A stretch of 64,000 nucleotides of DNA from Ruminococcus flavefaciens (GCA_902777125.1 CACYSQ010000013.1:1-64000), one strand, 5' to 3'. Counted from the first letter of the stretch, positions 7,757 through 16,110 are shown. A program made the numbers and translations. Notes: generated by a model from the sequence alone, not told the origin.

Positions 7757-8734
7757 ATGAAAAACAGTATAATATTAAACAAAAACATTTCCGGTCAGGG
7801 AACCGGAGGGAAGCTCAGAACATTCTTTAAAAATATCAGTCCCCTCAATAACAGGTCTGATATGCCGCAGTTCCTTTTCGTGGTGAAAAAGCTGCTCACA
7901 TTTGCCTTTTGCTACTGGGCAGGACTGCTCCTTGCCGAGGCGCTCGTCATAGGCGGGCTCTACGCTTGCGGTAAAAACTTTTTACATGGCGAGATGTTCA
8001 GCGACGATGTTATGATGCTCATCAAGCTCTACGGTATGGCAGTTGTTATTGCCGTAAGCGTCCTCTGCTGGAAGCGCATCGAAAAGCGTAAGCTCTCAGA
8101 AATGGGCGTTACCGGGAAGGTGCCTGACTGGTTCGTCGGCGCAGGCATCGGCTTACTGTTGATTTTGGTCTCGGTTTTTGCTATAATGACAACAGGTACT
8201 ATTAAATATGAAAGCGTTTCAGCTGACCCCGACATAACAATGCTGCTGCTCATGCTCGGCGGATATGCGGTCCAGAGTGCTGCGGAGGAATTCCTTTCAA
8301 GAGGCCTTGTATTCTGCGGACTTAAAGACAGGGTACCGCTTCCCGTTGCTGTTGCCGCAAACGCATTTGTATTCACAGTTCCGCATCTCAGCAGTATGAG
8401 CGGTTCAGAGCCGCAGTTCGTGCTCTCGGGTATCATCAATCTGGCAGCTATCTCGTGCCTTTTCTCGTTCCTGACACTCCGGACCGGGAACATCTGGGCA
8501 GCCACCGGACTCCATTCGATGTGGAATTTCGGCCTCGCCTGCGTCCTCGGACTCGGTCTCAGCGGCAGCGAGGGAAATGTTTCTGTCATAAATATGAGAG
8601 CAGAGGGCGAAAACCTCCTCAATGGCGGTATCTACGGCATTGAAGCAAGCATCATCACAACTTCGCTACTGATCGCTGCGGCTCTACTGGTGTGGCATTC
8701 ATATAAAAAAGACAATTCGGAAAGGAAGGCTTGA
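7757..8734 (+). CDS. CPBP-family intramembrane protease (CAAX/Abi-like)
   Basis: The 325-residue multi-pass membrane protein has the CPBP signature: E-E-F-L-S-R (motif EExxxR, about residue 175), a Phe/His motif (F-V-F-T-V-P-H-L, about 213) and L-H-S-M-W-N-F (about 251). These residues form the glutamate/histidine site of the Rce1-like fold. Members process membrane peptides or protect against bacteriocins; the substrate here is unknown. The N-terminus carries an extra cytoplasmic segment before the first helix. It shares an operon with the membrane-anchored XRE regulator 3 bases downstream, a pairing that suggests control of peptide signalling or immunity. Confidence 0.88.
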   Translation: MKNSIILNKNISGQGTGGKLRTFFKNISPLNNRSDMPQFLFVVKKLLTFAFCYWAGLLLAEALVIGGLYACGKNFLHGEMFSDDVMMLIKLYGMAVVIAVSVLCWKRIEKRKLSEMGVTGKVPDWFVGAGIGLLLILVSVFAIMTTGTIKYESVSADPDITMLLLMLGGYAVQSAAEEFLSRGLVFCGLKDRVPLPVAVAANAFVFTVPHLSSMSGSEPQFVLSGIINLAAISCLFSFLTLRTGNIWAATGLHSMWNFGLACVLGLGLSGSEGNVSVINMRAEGENLLNGGIYGIEASIITTSLLIAAALLVWHSYKKDNSERKA

Positions 8735-8737
8735 ACT

Positions 8738-9130
8738 ATGGAATTCAATAATAAGCTCTATGAACTCAGAAAGAAAAAGGGTCTGTCTCAGGAGGAGCTC
8801 GCAAACCGGCTGAACGTTTCGCGACAGACCGTCTCGAAGTGGGAACTCGGCGATTCTACGCCCGATATGGAGAAGCTCGTCGCTATGAGCGACCTGTTTG
8901 AGGTGTCGCTCGATGAGCTGATCCTGAACAAGAAGCCCGACCCTGCACCGGAACAGCAGCCCGTAAAGCCGGACCTCTACTCCGATATCAAGGAGAAGGT
9001 CCTCACTGAGGAAAACGGCAAAAAGGCTAAAAAAGGACTGAAAATAGCCGGATTGGTACTGGCGGCGATCGCCCTCGCCGATATCGTTTCGTTCGTGATC
9101 TACGTCAGCCTGAACGGTTTCCCCAAATAA
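8738..9130 (+). CDS. XRE-family regulator with a C-terminal membrane helix
   Basis: The 130-residue protein has an XRE helix-turn-helix at 1-62 (L-S-Q-E-E-L-A-N-R-L-N-V-S-R-Q-T-V-S-K-W-E), a Pro-rich linker, and a single hydrophobic helix at about 103-125. This makes a tail-anchored repressor. It follows the protease by 3 bases with ribosome binding site GGAAGG. Membrane-tethered XRE proteins next to CPBP proteases suggest regulation by release or conformational change; that link is inference. No terminator is evident after it. Confidence 0.85.
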   Translation: MEFNNKLYELRKKKGLSQEELANRLNVSRQTVSKWELGDSTPDMEKLVAMSDLFEVSLDELILNKKPDPAPEQQPVKPDLYSDIKEKVLTEENGKKAKKGLKIAGLVLAAIALADIVSFVIYVSLNGFPK

Positions 9131-9203
9131 GCAGATCTGTCCGCGATTTTTCCGCCGGGAACCTTGACGTGCAAAAAAACTGAAAAAATTCATCATTTGT
9201 TTA

Positions 9204-9232
9204 TTGATTTTTATCCGGATATGTTATATAAT
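9204..9232 (+). promoter_or_regulatory. Promoter of the GGDEF-like gene
   Basis: TTGATT, a 17-bp spacer and TATAAT (9227-9232), about 75 bp before the coding start. Confidence 0.65.
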
Positions 9233-9309
9233 AATATGTACAAGGCTGGTTTGATTACGGAATCAATATAATGCTGCAATGACAGAACGATATGAAAGGT
9301 CGTGGATTT

Positions 9310-10047
9310 ATGTATAATATAGTTGTTCTCAGCGATAATGACGCCCGTCTGAAGGAAGCGCTGCCTGTATCGGAGGAGCTCTCGTTCACCTTTACCGCCT
9401 CCGCCGACGTTCAGCCCGATACCGAGTGCGTTCTGATTTCTCAGGAGCATTTCTCGGCGGATATCGGCGAGACCGTCAGCACCTTCAAAAGACACGGTAT
9501 ACCCTGCGCTGCCGTTACCTTCGACGGCTCCGACGAGAACAAGGCGAAGCTCATTGATAAGGGCGTTACCGATATTATCGTGTTCCCAACCTCCGCAGAA
9601 CTCCTCGCCAGGCACATCACCGCAATGCTCTCCTCCCAGAGATTAGGCGCAGATGTGGGCTTTGAAACTTTCGCCAAGGCTGTTGCCCTCGATGAGCAGA
9701 GAGGCGCCTTTGTAGTGCATGAATCCAACTTCACCAACCTCTACAGGTTCGTCAAGCGTCTGCTCGACCGTTCGGAAAAGACCGCATATCTCGTGAAATT
9801 CACTTTCAGCAGCCCACATAAGGGCGGACTTGAGCCCGGCGCTCTCGAGGAGGCTTTCCTTATTATAAAGATGTGCCTCCGCCGCGGAGATGTGGTCTCG
9901 ATATACGGAAGCTGCATCTTTGCTATCCTTATGGGAGCTGATGCTGACGGTGCAAAGACCGCTGCACAGCGTATCGTTGATACATATCAGGGCTTCTGCT
10001 GCGACAGTACCTACGATATGAACTACGAAACACAGGAGATAAAGTAA
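9310..10047 (+). CDS. Receiver-like plus degenerate GGDEF-like protein
   Basis: A 245-residue soluble protein. The first half (about 1-110) looks like a receiver fold (N-I-V-V-L-S-D-N, C-A-A-V-T-F-D-G-S-D, V-T-D-I-I-V-F-P) without a clear phospho-acceptor set. The second half resembles a GGDEF domain: L-R-R-G-D-V-V-S-I-Y-G-S-C-I-F-A-I-L-M-G-A, where Y-G-S-C-I-F stands in place of G-G-D-E-F. It therefore should not make cyclic di-GMP and may bind a nucleotide or act as a scaffold. The ATG at 9310 is preferred to 9292 because purine-rich AAAGG/GTGGA precedes it. A terminator follows at 10074. Confidence 0.55.
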   Translation: MYNIVVLSDNDARLKEALPVSEELSFTFTASADVQPDTECVLISQEHFSADIGETVSTFKRHGIPCAAVTFDGSDENKAKLIDKGVTDIIVFPTSAELLARHITAMLSSQRLGADVGFETFAKAVALDEQRGAFVVHESNFTNLYRFVKRLLDRSEKTAYLVKFTFSSPHKGGLEPGALEEAFLIIKMCLRRGDVVSIYGSCIFAILMGADADGAKTAAQRIVDTYQGFCCDSTYDMNYETQEIK

Positions 10048-10073
10048 GACGGTCCCGCGTCCGATAGATAAGA

Positions 10074-10104
10074 AAAGTCCCTGCATTTGCAGGGACTTTG
10101 TGTT
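10074..10104. terminator. Bidirectional terminator
   Basis: A perfect 12-bp stem AAAGTCCCTGCA / TGCAGGGACTTT with a TT loop. It serves the plus gene ending at 10047 and the minus gene ending at 10142. Confidence 0.88.
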
Positions 10105-10141
10105 TTACTGATACCTGAGTGCGTATTTGAAAGCCCTCGGC

Positions 10142-11098
10142 TTAATAGAAAGTCGCAACTTCCTTTGCGGGCGGTGCGGCAGGGTTTATCTCCAGAACGC
10201 GGAGAACGGGTCCCTTTCCGCGGTAGAACTTGTGCTTCTGAACCTTTATCGCTGCCCGGACGATATACCAGCTTCTCTCCTTTATACCGGAAGCGTCCGC
10301 GGATTCGGTGACGAACCAGCAGAACTGTATATCCTCGACGCAGCAGGTCATGATGTTCCTGCCCATAGCGAAGACGTCCGGCGGGAACTTGGGGTTCCTT
10401 GCGGTCATGCCCTTGAAGTTGATGATCTTGCCGTCGTATTTCAGCGGCTCCTCCATGATATCGCGGTAGAAAAGGGCGAAATCCTCGTCGTTGATGGTGA
10501 TCTCGTCCGCCTCGACGTCAAAGGGGAGAGGGTCCTCGATATCGTCATAGGCGACGGTACCGTCGGTGTACTCATAGGCGATCTCGGTGCGTCTGCTTAC
10601 ACCGCGGACTATCTTGTGGAACTCATTGGGGTCCATATCGCGTGTGTAGCGGTTGAAGATAGTCAGCTCGGTGACGTTGAGCTTGTCCACAACGAGGCTG
10701 CGCATATTGTTATTATAATTAAGGAAAGTGGAGGCGTCCGCGAAGAACATCACCTGATATATCGCCCATGATTCCGGCATGGCGTTGAAAAGGTCGTTCA
10801 CCAGCCACATACCGTTATACTCTATGACAACGCGCTCGGCGCGTGTCTCCTTCACGAAGCCGGCAAGCTTCTCCTCGGTGAGGTCCTCCTTTTCCTCGAT
10901 AGTGCGGAACTCCACATTTTTTGAGGGATATTTCGAGCTGTCGTACTCCTCGATGCCCTCCTCGCAGACGAGGACGAGGGTGCGCTCACCGGAATTAAAG
11001 CGCTTGTCCTCGAGGGTCTCCTGTATGAACTTGGTCTTGCCTGATTCAAGAAATCCCACAAACAGATATACCGGGACTTCATTATTATTCTGCGGCAT
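10142..11098 (-). CDS. CobW-like P-loop GTPase with a TIGR03943-like OB domain
   Basis: The 318-residue protein starts with a P-loop (G-F-L-E-S-G-K-T-K-F) in a G3E/CobW-type fold. Its C-terminal third (Y-D-G-K-I-I-N-F-K-G..M-T-C-C-V-E-D-I-Q-F) resembles the TIGR03943/DUF1980 domain, including its conserved C-C-x-x-D. The start is 11098: AGGAGG is 7-8 bases upstream, whereas an ATG at 11116 would place that ribosome binding site inside the coding region. It lies next to and in the same direction as the His-rich G3E GTPase, and the two probably work in metal handling. The GTPase motifs after the P-loop are divergent, so nucleotide hydrolysis is uncertain. Confidence 0.75.
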   Translation of the reverse strand: MPQNNNEVPVYLFVGFLESGKTKFIQETLEDKRFNSGERTLVLVCEEGIEEYDSSKYPSKNVEFRTIEEKEDLTEEKLAGFVKETRAERVVIEYNGMWLVNDLFNAMPESWAIYQVMFFADASTFLNYNNNMRSLVVDKLNVTELTIFNRYTRDMDPNEFHKIVRGVSRRTEIAYEYTDGTVAYDDIEDPLPFDVEADEITINDEDFALFYRDIMEEPLKYDGKIINFKGMTARNPKFPPDVFAMGRNIMTCCVEDIQFCWFVTESADASGIKERSWYIVRAAIKVQKHKFYRGKGPVLRVLEINPAAPPAKEVATFY

Positions 11099-11116
11099 AT
11101 TTTTACCTCCTGCCAT

Positions 11117-11222
11117 TCAGAATTGAGAATTGAGAATTAATTGTATCAGAACGTTTCTTCAGATCCGTCCGCGTCAGCGGACACCATAATTGCGCATTAC
11201 GCATTATGAATTATGCATTAGT
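11117..11222. repeat. Family I dispersed repeat, copy A
   Basis: AATTGAGAATTGAGAATT start, hairpin GTCCGC-GTCA-GCGGAC followed by ACC, and an end with GCATTACGCATTATG. The second hairpin of the family is degraded here. It separates the two GTPase genes. Confidence 0.65.
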
Positions 11223-11225
11223 TTA

Positions 11226-12353
11226 TTATGCGCGGAAAAGCTCTGCAATGGCTTCCTCGTTTATCTTTGAGCCGATAACGCAGAGCCTTCCGATAGTGCC
11301 GGCACTGCCTGTGCGGACATCCGGAACGCCGGGAACGTAGTCGAAGTGTATCCACTGACCGTCCTGACCGGCAACGATGCCCTTTGCACGGAGGATAATG
11401 CCGTACTTCTCCTCGTCACCGAGACTGCCGAGAATAGCCTTTATCTCGTCCTGAGTGTAGGAATTGGGAGTCTCTCTGCCCCAGCTTGTGAATACCTCGT
11501 CAGCGTGGTGGTGGTGATGCTCATGGTCGTGGTCGTGACAGCCGCAGGTGCAGTCCGGACCGTGATCGTGGTGGTGCTCATGTTCGTCATGGTCATGGTG
11601 GTGCTCATGCTCATCATGGTCATGGTGGTGCTCATGCTCGTCATGGTCATGGTGGTGATGCTCATGCTCATCATGGTCATGGTGGTGCTCATGCTCGTCA
11701 TGGTCATGGTGATGATGCTCGGCTTCCTCGAGAAGCTCCTTCAGCTCGTCATCAAGGGTGTTCTTCTGCGTCATTGCGTCAACAAGCTGCTGACCTGTGA
11801 GCTGATCCCACTCGGTAGTAACGACCGGTGCGGAGGCGTTGAGCTCCTTCACGATAGCTACAGCCTCGCCGATCTTCTCCTCGGAAAGTCCGGAGGTATG
11901 GCTGAGGATAACGCAGCTCGCGTAGGTTATCTGATTGTTGAAGAATTCACCGAAATTCTTGTGGTACATCTTGCACTTCTTCGCGTCAACAACGGTCGTG
12001 AAGCCGTCGAGCTCAACGTCATGGGCGTTGATGTTCTGTACCGCACGGATAACGTCGCTGAGCTTGCCGACGCCGGAGGGTTCAATGAGTATACGGTCGG
12101 GAGCATAGTCCGCAAGCACCTTTTCGAGAGCCTTTCCGAAATCGCCGACGAGTGAGCAGCAGATGCAGCCGGAGTTCATCTCGGTTATCTCAACGCCTGC
12201 GTCCTGTAAAAATCCGCCGTCAATGCCTATCTGTCCGAATTCGTTCTCGATAAGGACGAGCTTTTCGCCCTTATAGCCCTCGGCAATGAGCTTCTTTATG
12301 AGAGTGGTCTTGCCTGCGCCGAGAAATCCGGAGAATATGGTTATCTTTGTCAT
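11226..12353 (-). CDS. G3E/COG0523 GTPase with a His-rich metal-binding region
   Basis: The 375-residue protein is a COG0523 (CobW/ZNG-like) metal chaperone or insertase. It has Walker A G-F-L-G-A-G-K-T-T, the metal-binding C-I-C-C in N-S-G-C-I-C-C-S, the E-P-S-G switch (I-L-I-E-P-S-G-V) and a CobW C-terminal domain. A His/Asp/Glu repeat region of about 70 residues (coded at 11503-11721) plus C-T-C-G-C-H is inserted between the two domains. The start at 12353 matches the family N-terminus. A consensus SigA promoter lies upstream. Zinc or nickel is the likely metal; Zur control is common in the family but no Zur box was identified. Confidence 0.9.
   Translation of the reverse strand: MTKITIFSGFLGAGKTTLIKKLIAEGYKGEKLVLIENEFGQIGIDGGFLQDAGVEITEMNSGCICCSLVGDFGKALEKVLADYAPDRILIEPSGVGKLSDVIRAVQNINAHDVELDGFTTVVDAKKCKMYHKNFGEFFNNQITYASCVILSHTSGLSEEKIGEAVAIVKELNASAPVVTTEWDQLTGQQLVDAMTQKNTLDDELKELLEEAEHHHHDHDEHEHHHDHDEHEHHHHDHDEHEHHHDHDEHEHHHDHDEHEHHHDHGPDCTCGCHDHDHEHHHHHADEVFTSWGRETPNSYTQDEIKAILGSLGDEEKYGIILRAKGIVAGQDGQWIHFDYVPGVPDVRTGSAGTIGRLCVIGSKINEEAIAELFRA
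11503..11721 (-). repeat. 27-bp tandem repeat encoding the His-rich region
   Basis: About five tandem copies of a 27-bp unit code for D-E-H-E-H-H-H-D-H; one unit carries an extra His codon. Copy number can vary by slippage, which would change metal capacity. Confidence 0.85.
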
Positions 12354-12405
12354 ATCAAGCACTTCTTTCTGTATGATAATTATTGGTGTTCGCACATCAA
12401 CCTTT

Positions 12406-12435
12406 ATTATACCACTTTTGATGCACGTTTGTCAA
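12406..12435 (-). promoter_or_regulatory. Promoter of the His-rich GTPase gene
   Basis: On the minus strand TTGACA (12435-12430), an 18-bp spacer and TATAAT (12411-12406). Confidence 0.85.
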
Positions 12436-12475
12436 ATTCCGGGCGGAAGGCGTTGCTGAGTGAAAAAATATATGT

Positions 12476-12541
12476 ATTTCGTGCCATAATCGTGCATTTC
12501 GTGCCGCAGGGCTTGACATAGGGGATAAATTGTTGTATAAT
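12476..12541 (+). promoter_or_regulatory. Promoter with upstream direct repeats (lipoprotein gene)
   Basis: TTGACA (12513-12518), a 17-bp spacer and TATAAT (12536-12541). Just upstream ATTTCGTGCC occurs twice (12476-12485 and 12496-12505), 20 bp apart, placed for a DNA-binding protein on one face of the helix. Confidence 0.75.
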
Positions 12542-12615
12542 GAAGGCGAAAACGGCAGAGCGTCAGATGCCATTGAAAAGAACGAACGATCACCCCTGAT
12601 CAAGGAGATGATATT

Positions 12616-13335
12616 ATGAAAAAAATCGCGTTTATAACAGCAGTTGCGGTATTATCCGCTTTTTCGGCGGTATCATGCTCAGACAATGGTGATTCCTCCG
12701 GTCGAGCTGTGCAGACAACAGAAAAATCAGCAGTGACCGAGGCTGATATAGAGCTTATCACAGACGCGGTCAATCTATCTGACTACCCTGCCGGGGGAGT
12801 GCTTCCTTCCGAGCAGTACAGGGTATCTCTCCTCAGAGGACAGGAGAATGATATCGGCTATGAGCAGTTCCTTGAGAACGATTTGTTCAAGGGCATGATG
12901 ATGAACTTCACCTCTGAACAGAATCCTCTCCAGCTGAAAAGCGGAACCGACGGAAATGCCCATGTTTCACAGGTATTCAGGGTCGCAGTCGTTGATGATG
13001 AAAAGGTGCTTGGCACCTCAAACATATGGAACTATCTTGTTTCGGCGGATGACAGATACCTCGGCGTTATCAAGGTGGACTGCCGGGACGGTATGCCTCA
13101 GGCACACCAGTTTTTCGCCTCACAGGATATAGCTCCGCGGCTCAATGAGGCAGGAGAGAGCGGACGCCTTGCCGTATTCAATGACGGCAGCGAGCTTGAA
13201 CTATACGGTATCTTCGAGGACGGCAGGGTCATCACCCTCACGGGAAATGAACAGTATACCGGAAGTCTGACCTACAGTGATATCGCGGCGGAAAATAATA
13301 TCATCACCGTCGGCGGATACGGCAAACAATTATAA
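12616..13335 (+). CDS. Lipoprotein of unknown function
   Basis: A 239-residue predicted lipoprotein: the signal peptide ends in the lipobox S-A-V-S-C (Cys 21), followed by a Ser/Asp linker. The mature part shows no family I recognise. It is rich in Asp/Glu and alternates beta segments (G-N-E-Q-Y-T-G-S-L-T-Y near the end). It has its own consensus promoter and a terminator, so it is a single-gene unit divergent from the metal GTPase. The shared upstream region might mean shared control. Confidence 0.7.
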   Translation: MKKIAFITAVAVLSAFSAVSCSDNGDSSGRAVQTTEKSAVTEADIELITDAVNLSDYPAGGVLPSEQYRVSLLRGQENDIGYEQFLENDLFKGMMMNFTSEQNPLQLKSGTDGNAHVSQVFRVAVVDDEKVLGTSNIWNYLVSADDRYLGVIKVDCRDGMPQAHQFFASQDIAPRLNEAGESGRLAVFNDGSELELYGIFEDGRVITLTGNEQYTGSLTYSDIAAENNIITVGGYGKQL

Positions 13336-13342
13336 CACCTGC

Positions 13343-13374
13343 AAGGGCGGAAGTATCCGCCCTTTGTTTATTTT
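13343..13374 (+). terminator. Intrinsic terminator
   Basis: AAGGGCGGA / TCCGCCCTT stem with AGTA loop, then TGTTTATTTT. Confidence 0.82.
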
Positions 13375-13385
13375 CGGCAAAAGTA

Positions 13386-13512
13386 TTGAAATTTACGGAA
13401 AAGTGTGTTATAATATAATTTATCCCATGCTGCGCTTGTACCGGGAACGGTCAATGGCGACCCGTTCCGGAAGTCCCTGCGCGGTAAATCCACGTTCAGG
13501 AAGGTAAAGACA
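13386..13512 (+). promoter_or_regulatory. nfnAB promoter and hairpin leader
   Basis: TTGAAA (13386-13391), a 17-bp spacer and TATAAT (13409-13414). The leader of about 90 nt contains a hairpin built from CCGGGAACGG (13440-13449) and CCGTTCCGG (13462-13470). No known riboswitch was recognised. Confidence 0.65.
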
Positions 13513-14352
13513 ATGTACGAAATACTCGAAAAAAGAAGTCTCAATCCGACCGTTACCCTTATGAAGATCGCTGCGCCCAAGGTGGCGAAAAAGGCTGAGC
13601 CCGGTCAGTTCATCATTCTCAGAACTGATGCAGAGGGCGAGCGCATTCCGCTCACTATCGCCGATTTCGACCGCAGCGCGGGTACTGTCACCATAATTTT
13701 CCAGATAGTAGGCGCTACAACAGAAAAGCTCAACCACCTCAATGAGGGCGAATGCCTCCACGATTTCGTCGGACCTCTCGGCAGAGCTACCGAGACTGAG
13801 GGTCTGAAGAAGGTCGCTGTTGTCGGCGGCGGTGTTGGCTGCGCTATCGCTTACCCCGTTGCAAAGAAGCTCCACGACCTCGGCGTTGAGGTACACTCAA
13901 TAGTCGGCTTCAGAAACAAGGACCTCGTTATCCTCGAGGACGAATTCAAGGCTGCAAGCTCCAAGTTCGTGCTCATGTCCGATGACGGTACTGCCGGCGA
14001 GAAGGGTCTCGTTACCGATGCCCTCAGAAAGCTCATCGAGAGCGGCGAGAAGTACGACCGCGTTATCACTATCGGTCCGCTCATCATGATGAAGTTCGTC
14101 TGTCAGCTCACAAAGCAGTACGAGATACCCACAGTAGCCTCCATGAACCCCATTATGATCGACGGAACAGGTATGTGCGGCGGCTGCCGTCTTACCGTCG
14201 GCGGCGAGACCAAGTTCGCCTGCGTTGACGGTCCCGAGTTCGACGGTCACCTCATCGACTTCGACGAGGCTATGGCAAGAGGAGCTATGTATAAGCCTTT
14301 TGAGCGCAAGGCTCATGAGGATACCTGCAATCTGTTCAAGGGGGTAAAGTGA
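13513..14352 (+). CDS. nfnA: NADH-dependent ferredoxin:NADP oxidoreductase subunit A
   Basis: The 279-residue protein has a ferredoxin-reductase-like FAD domain (E-P-G-Q-F-I-I-L-R..I-P-L-T-I-A-D), an NAD-binding domain (V-A-V-V-G-G-G-V-G-C-A) and, near the end, the [2Fe-2S] motif D-G-T-G-M-C-G-G-C-R..F-A-C-V-D-G. This is the NfnA/SudB-type subunit. With NfnB, one base downstream, it forms the electron-bifurcating transhydrogenase that balances ferredoxin, NADH and NADPH in the cytosol. The codon choice is strongly biased, as in highly expressed genes. Ribosome binding site AGGAAGG. The related dihydroorotate dehydrogenase subunit PyrK is shorter and lacks the glutamate-synthase-like partner. 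Confidence 0.92.
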   Translation: MYEILEKRSLNPTVTLMKIAAPKVAKKAEPGQFIILRTDAEGERIPLTIADFDRSAGTVTIIFQIVGATTEKLNHLNEGECLHDFVGPLGRATETEGLKKVAVVGGGVGCAIAYPVAKKLHDLGVEVHSIVGFRNKDLVILEDEFKAASSKFVLMSDDGTAGEKGLVTDALRKLIESGEKYDRVITIGPLIMMKFVCQLTKQYEIPTVASMNPIMIDGTGMCGGCRLTVGGETKFACVDGPEFDGHLIDFDEAMARGAMYKPFERKAHEDTCNLFKGVK

Positions 14353-14353
14353 A

Positions 14354-15739
14354 ATGCCTAATATGAGAGCTACAAGAAACGAAATGCCCGTTCAGGAGCC
14401 CGATGTCAGAAACAAGAACTTCAAGGAGGTCGCACTCGGCTACACTGAGGAACAGGCTATTGACGAGGCACAGCGCTGCCTCAACTGCAAGAACAAGCCC
14501 TGTGTTACAGGCTGTCCCGTGCAGATAGATATACCTTCATTCATCGCAGAGGTAGCAAAGGGCGATTTTGCTGCCGCTTACAAGATAATCACACAGTCCA
14601 GCTCACTTCCGGCTGTATGCGGCAGAGTTTGTCCGCAGGAGAACCAGTGCGAGGGCAAGTGCGTCCGTGGTATCAAGGGCGAGGCTGTTGCTATCGGACG
14701 TCTTGAGAGATTTGTTGCAGACTGGCACAATGCCCAGCCCGAGACTGCCGTTGAGAAGCCTGTCTCCAACGGTCACAAGGCTGCTATCATCGGTTCAGGT
14801 CCTTCCGGTCTTGCCTGTGCAGGCGACCTCATCAAGAAGGGCTACGATGTTACTGTATTCGAGGCTCTTCACGTTGCCGGAGGCGTTCTCTCCTACGGTA
14901 TCCCCGAGTTCAGACTTCCCAAGAGCATCGTTCAGAAGGAGATAGAGGGTCTCAAGGCTCTCGGCGTTAAGGTCGAGACAAATACCGTCGTTGGACGCAC
15001 CGTTTCTATCGACGAGCTTATGAAGGAGGAGGGCTTCGAGAGCGTATTCATCGGCTCCGGCGCAGGTCTTCCCAGATTTATGAAGATACCCGGCGAGAAC
15101 CTCAGCGGCGTTTATTCGGCTAACGAGTTCCTCACCCGTATCAACCTCATGAAGGCTTACAAGGAGGACAGCTCAACTCCCGTTCAGCACGGCAAAAAGG
15201 CTGTTATCGTAGGCGGCGGAAACGTTGCTATGGACGCTGCAAGATGTGCAAAGAGACTCGGCGCTGACGTTACTATCGTCTACAGACGTACCGAGACTGA
15301 GCTTCCCGCAAGAGCTGAGGAGGTCGAGCACGCTAAGGAGGAGGGCATCGTTTTCCGCTTCCTCACCAACCCTGTTGAGATAAAGTCCACCGAAAACGGC
15401 TGGGTTAAGAGCGTCGTTTGTCAGGAAATGGAGCTTTCCGAGCCTGACGCTTCCGGACGCGCAAAGCCTGTTCCGAAGGAGGGTGCTTTCGTTGAGATAG
15501 AGGCTGACTGCGTTATCATGTCTATCGGAACATCTCCCAATCCGCTCATCAAGGCTACCACCGAGGGACTTGATACCCAGAAGTGGGGCGGTATCATTGC
15601 GGACGAGGACGGTCTTACCTCCAAGGAGGGCGTTTACGCCGGCGGCGATGCCGTTACCGGTGCTGCGACCGTTATCCTTGCAATGGGCGCTGGCAAGAAG
15701 GCTGCCGCTGCAATGGACGCATATATGCAGAACAAGTAA
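14354..15739 (+). CDS. nfnB: NADH-dependent ferredoxin:NADP oxidoreductase subunit B (GltD-like)
   Basis: The 461-residue flavoprotein resembles the small subunit of glutamate synthase. An N-terminal double [4Fe-4S] domain (C-L-N-C-K-N-K-P-C..C-P and C-G-R-V-C-P..C-E-G-K-C) is followed by an FAD site (I-I-G-S-G-P-S-G-L-A-C-A-G) and an NADPH site (V-I-V-G-G-G-N-V-A-M-D-A-A-R). Its ATG lies one base after the nfnA stop with GGGGGT upstream. This pairing indicates Nfn transhydrogenase rather than glutamate synthase, for which the large subunit is absent. Annotations as gltA are common for this family. Confidence 0.92.
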   Translation: MPNMRATRNEMPVQEPDVRNKNFKEVALGYTEEQAIDEAQRCLNCKNKPCVTGCPVQIDIPSFIAEVAKGDFAAAYKIITQSSSLPAVCGRVCPQENQCEGKCVRGIKGEAVAIGRLERFVADWHNAQPETAVEKPVSNGHKAAIIGSGPSGLACAGDLIKKGYDVTVFEALHVAGGVLSYGIPEFRLPKSIVQKEIEGLKALGVKVETNTVVGRTVSIDELMKEEGFESVFIGSGAGLPRFMKIPGENLSGVYSANEFLTRINLMKAYKEDSSTPVQHGKKAVIVGGGNVAMDAARCAKRLGADVTIVYRRTETELPARAEEVEHAKEEGIVFRFLTNPVEIKSTENGWVKSVVCQEMELSEPDASGRAKPVPKEGAFVEIEADCVIMSIGTSPNPLIKATTEGLDTQKWGGIIADEDGLTSKEGVYAGGDAVTGAATVILAMGAGKKAAAAMDAYMQNK

Positions 15740-15750
15740 TTATAATTGAG

Positions 15751-15777
15751 GGGCTGCCTTTGGCAGCCCGCTTTTTT
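15751..15777 (+). terminator. Intrinsic terminator after nfnB
   Basis: GGGCTGCC / GGCAGCCC stem, TTT loop, then GC and six T. Confidence 0.92.
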
Positions 15778-15799
15778 AGTGCCGCCATTTTTATTACCG

Positions 15800-16110
15800 G
15801 AACAGACAGCTTGTATGGGACGGCGTCCCCGACGTCCCGCACCATAACGATGCAACAATCCAAAAACGAACCGTAGGGGCGGATATTATCCGCCTGCTGG
15901 TTGCGATACGACAAACATGACCCAAATTCCGTAGGGAACGCCGCCCTCGGCGTTCCTTCACCTGCGGTACATATTGCCAATAACCGTGGAACGGCGAGGC
16001 GCCGTTCCCTACACATTGTTCCCGGTAATTTATCCGTGACCGCGGGACGTCGAGGATGCCGTCCCCTACAATTGGTTATTGTTTGTTTCGTCGTATGGCA
16101 CGGGTGCACA
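15800..16110. repeat. Family II hairpin-module array
   Basis: Four modules follow each other: GGGACG..CGTCCC, GTAGGGGCGGATATTATCCG, GTAGGGAACGCC..GGCGTTCC and a copy of the GGGACG type in reverse. Between them are tails like GATACGACAAACATGACC. No gene is seen in the 15740-16243 gap apart from these and the terminator. Confidence 0.7.

Noticed and set aside
11503-11721. CRISPR-like tandem repeats
   Set aside because: The units are contiguous 27-bp repeats in a coding frame giving His/Asp/Glu, with no spacers. They encode the metal-binding region of the GTPase.
11346-12155. Plus-strand frame of Val/Met repeats opposite the His-rich gene
   Set aside because: It is the antisense reading of the His repeat; the Val/Leu/Met runs are an artefact.
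13415-13512. tRNA-like fold in the nfnA leader
   Set aside because: No T-loop TTCGA motif, acceptor stem or CCA end.
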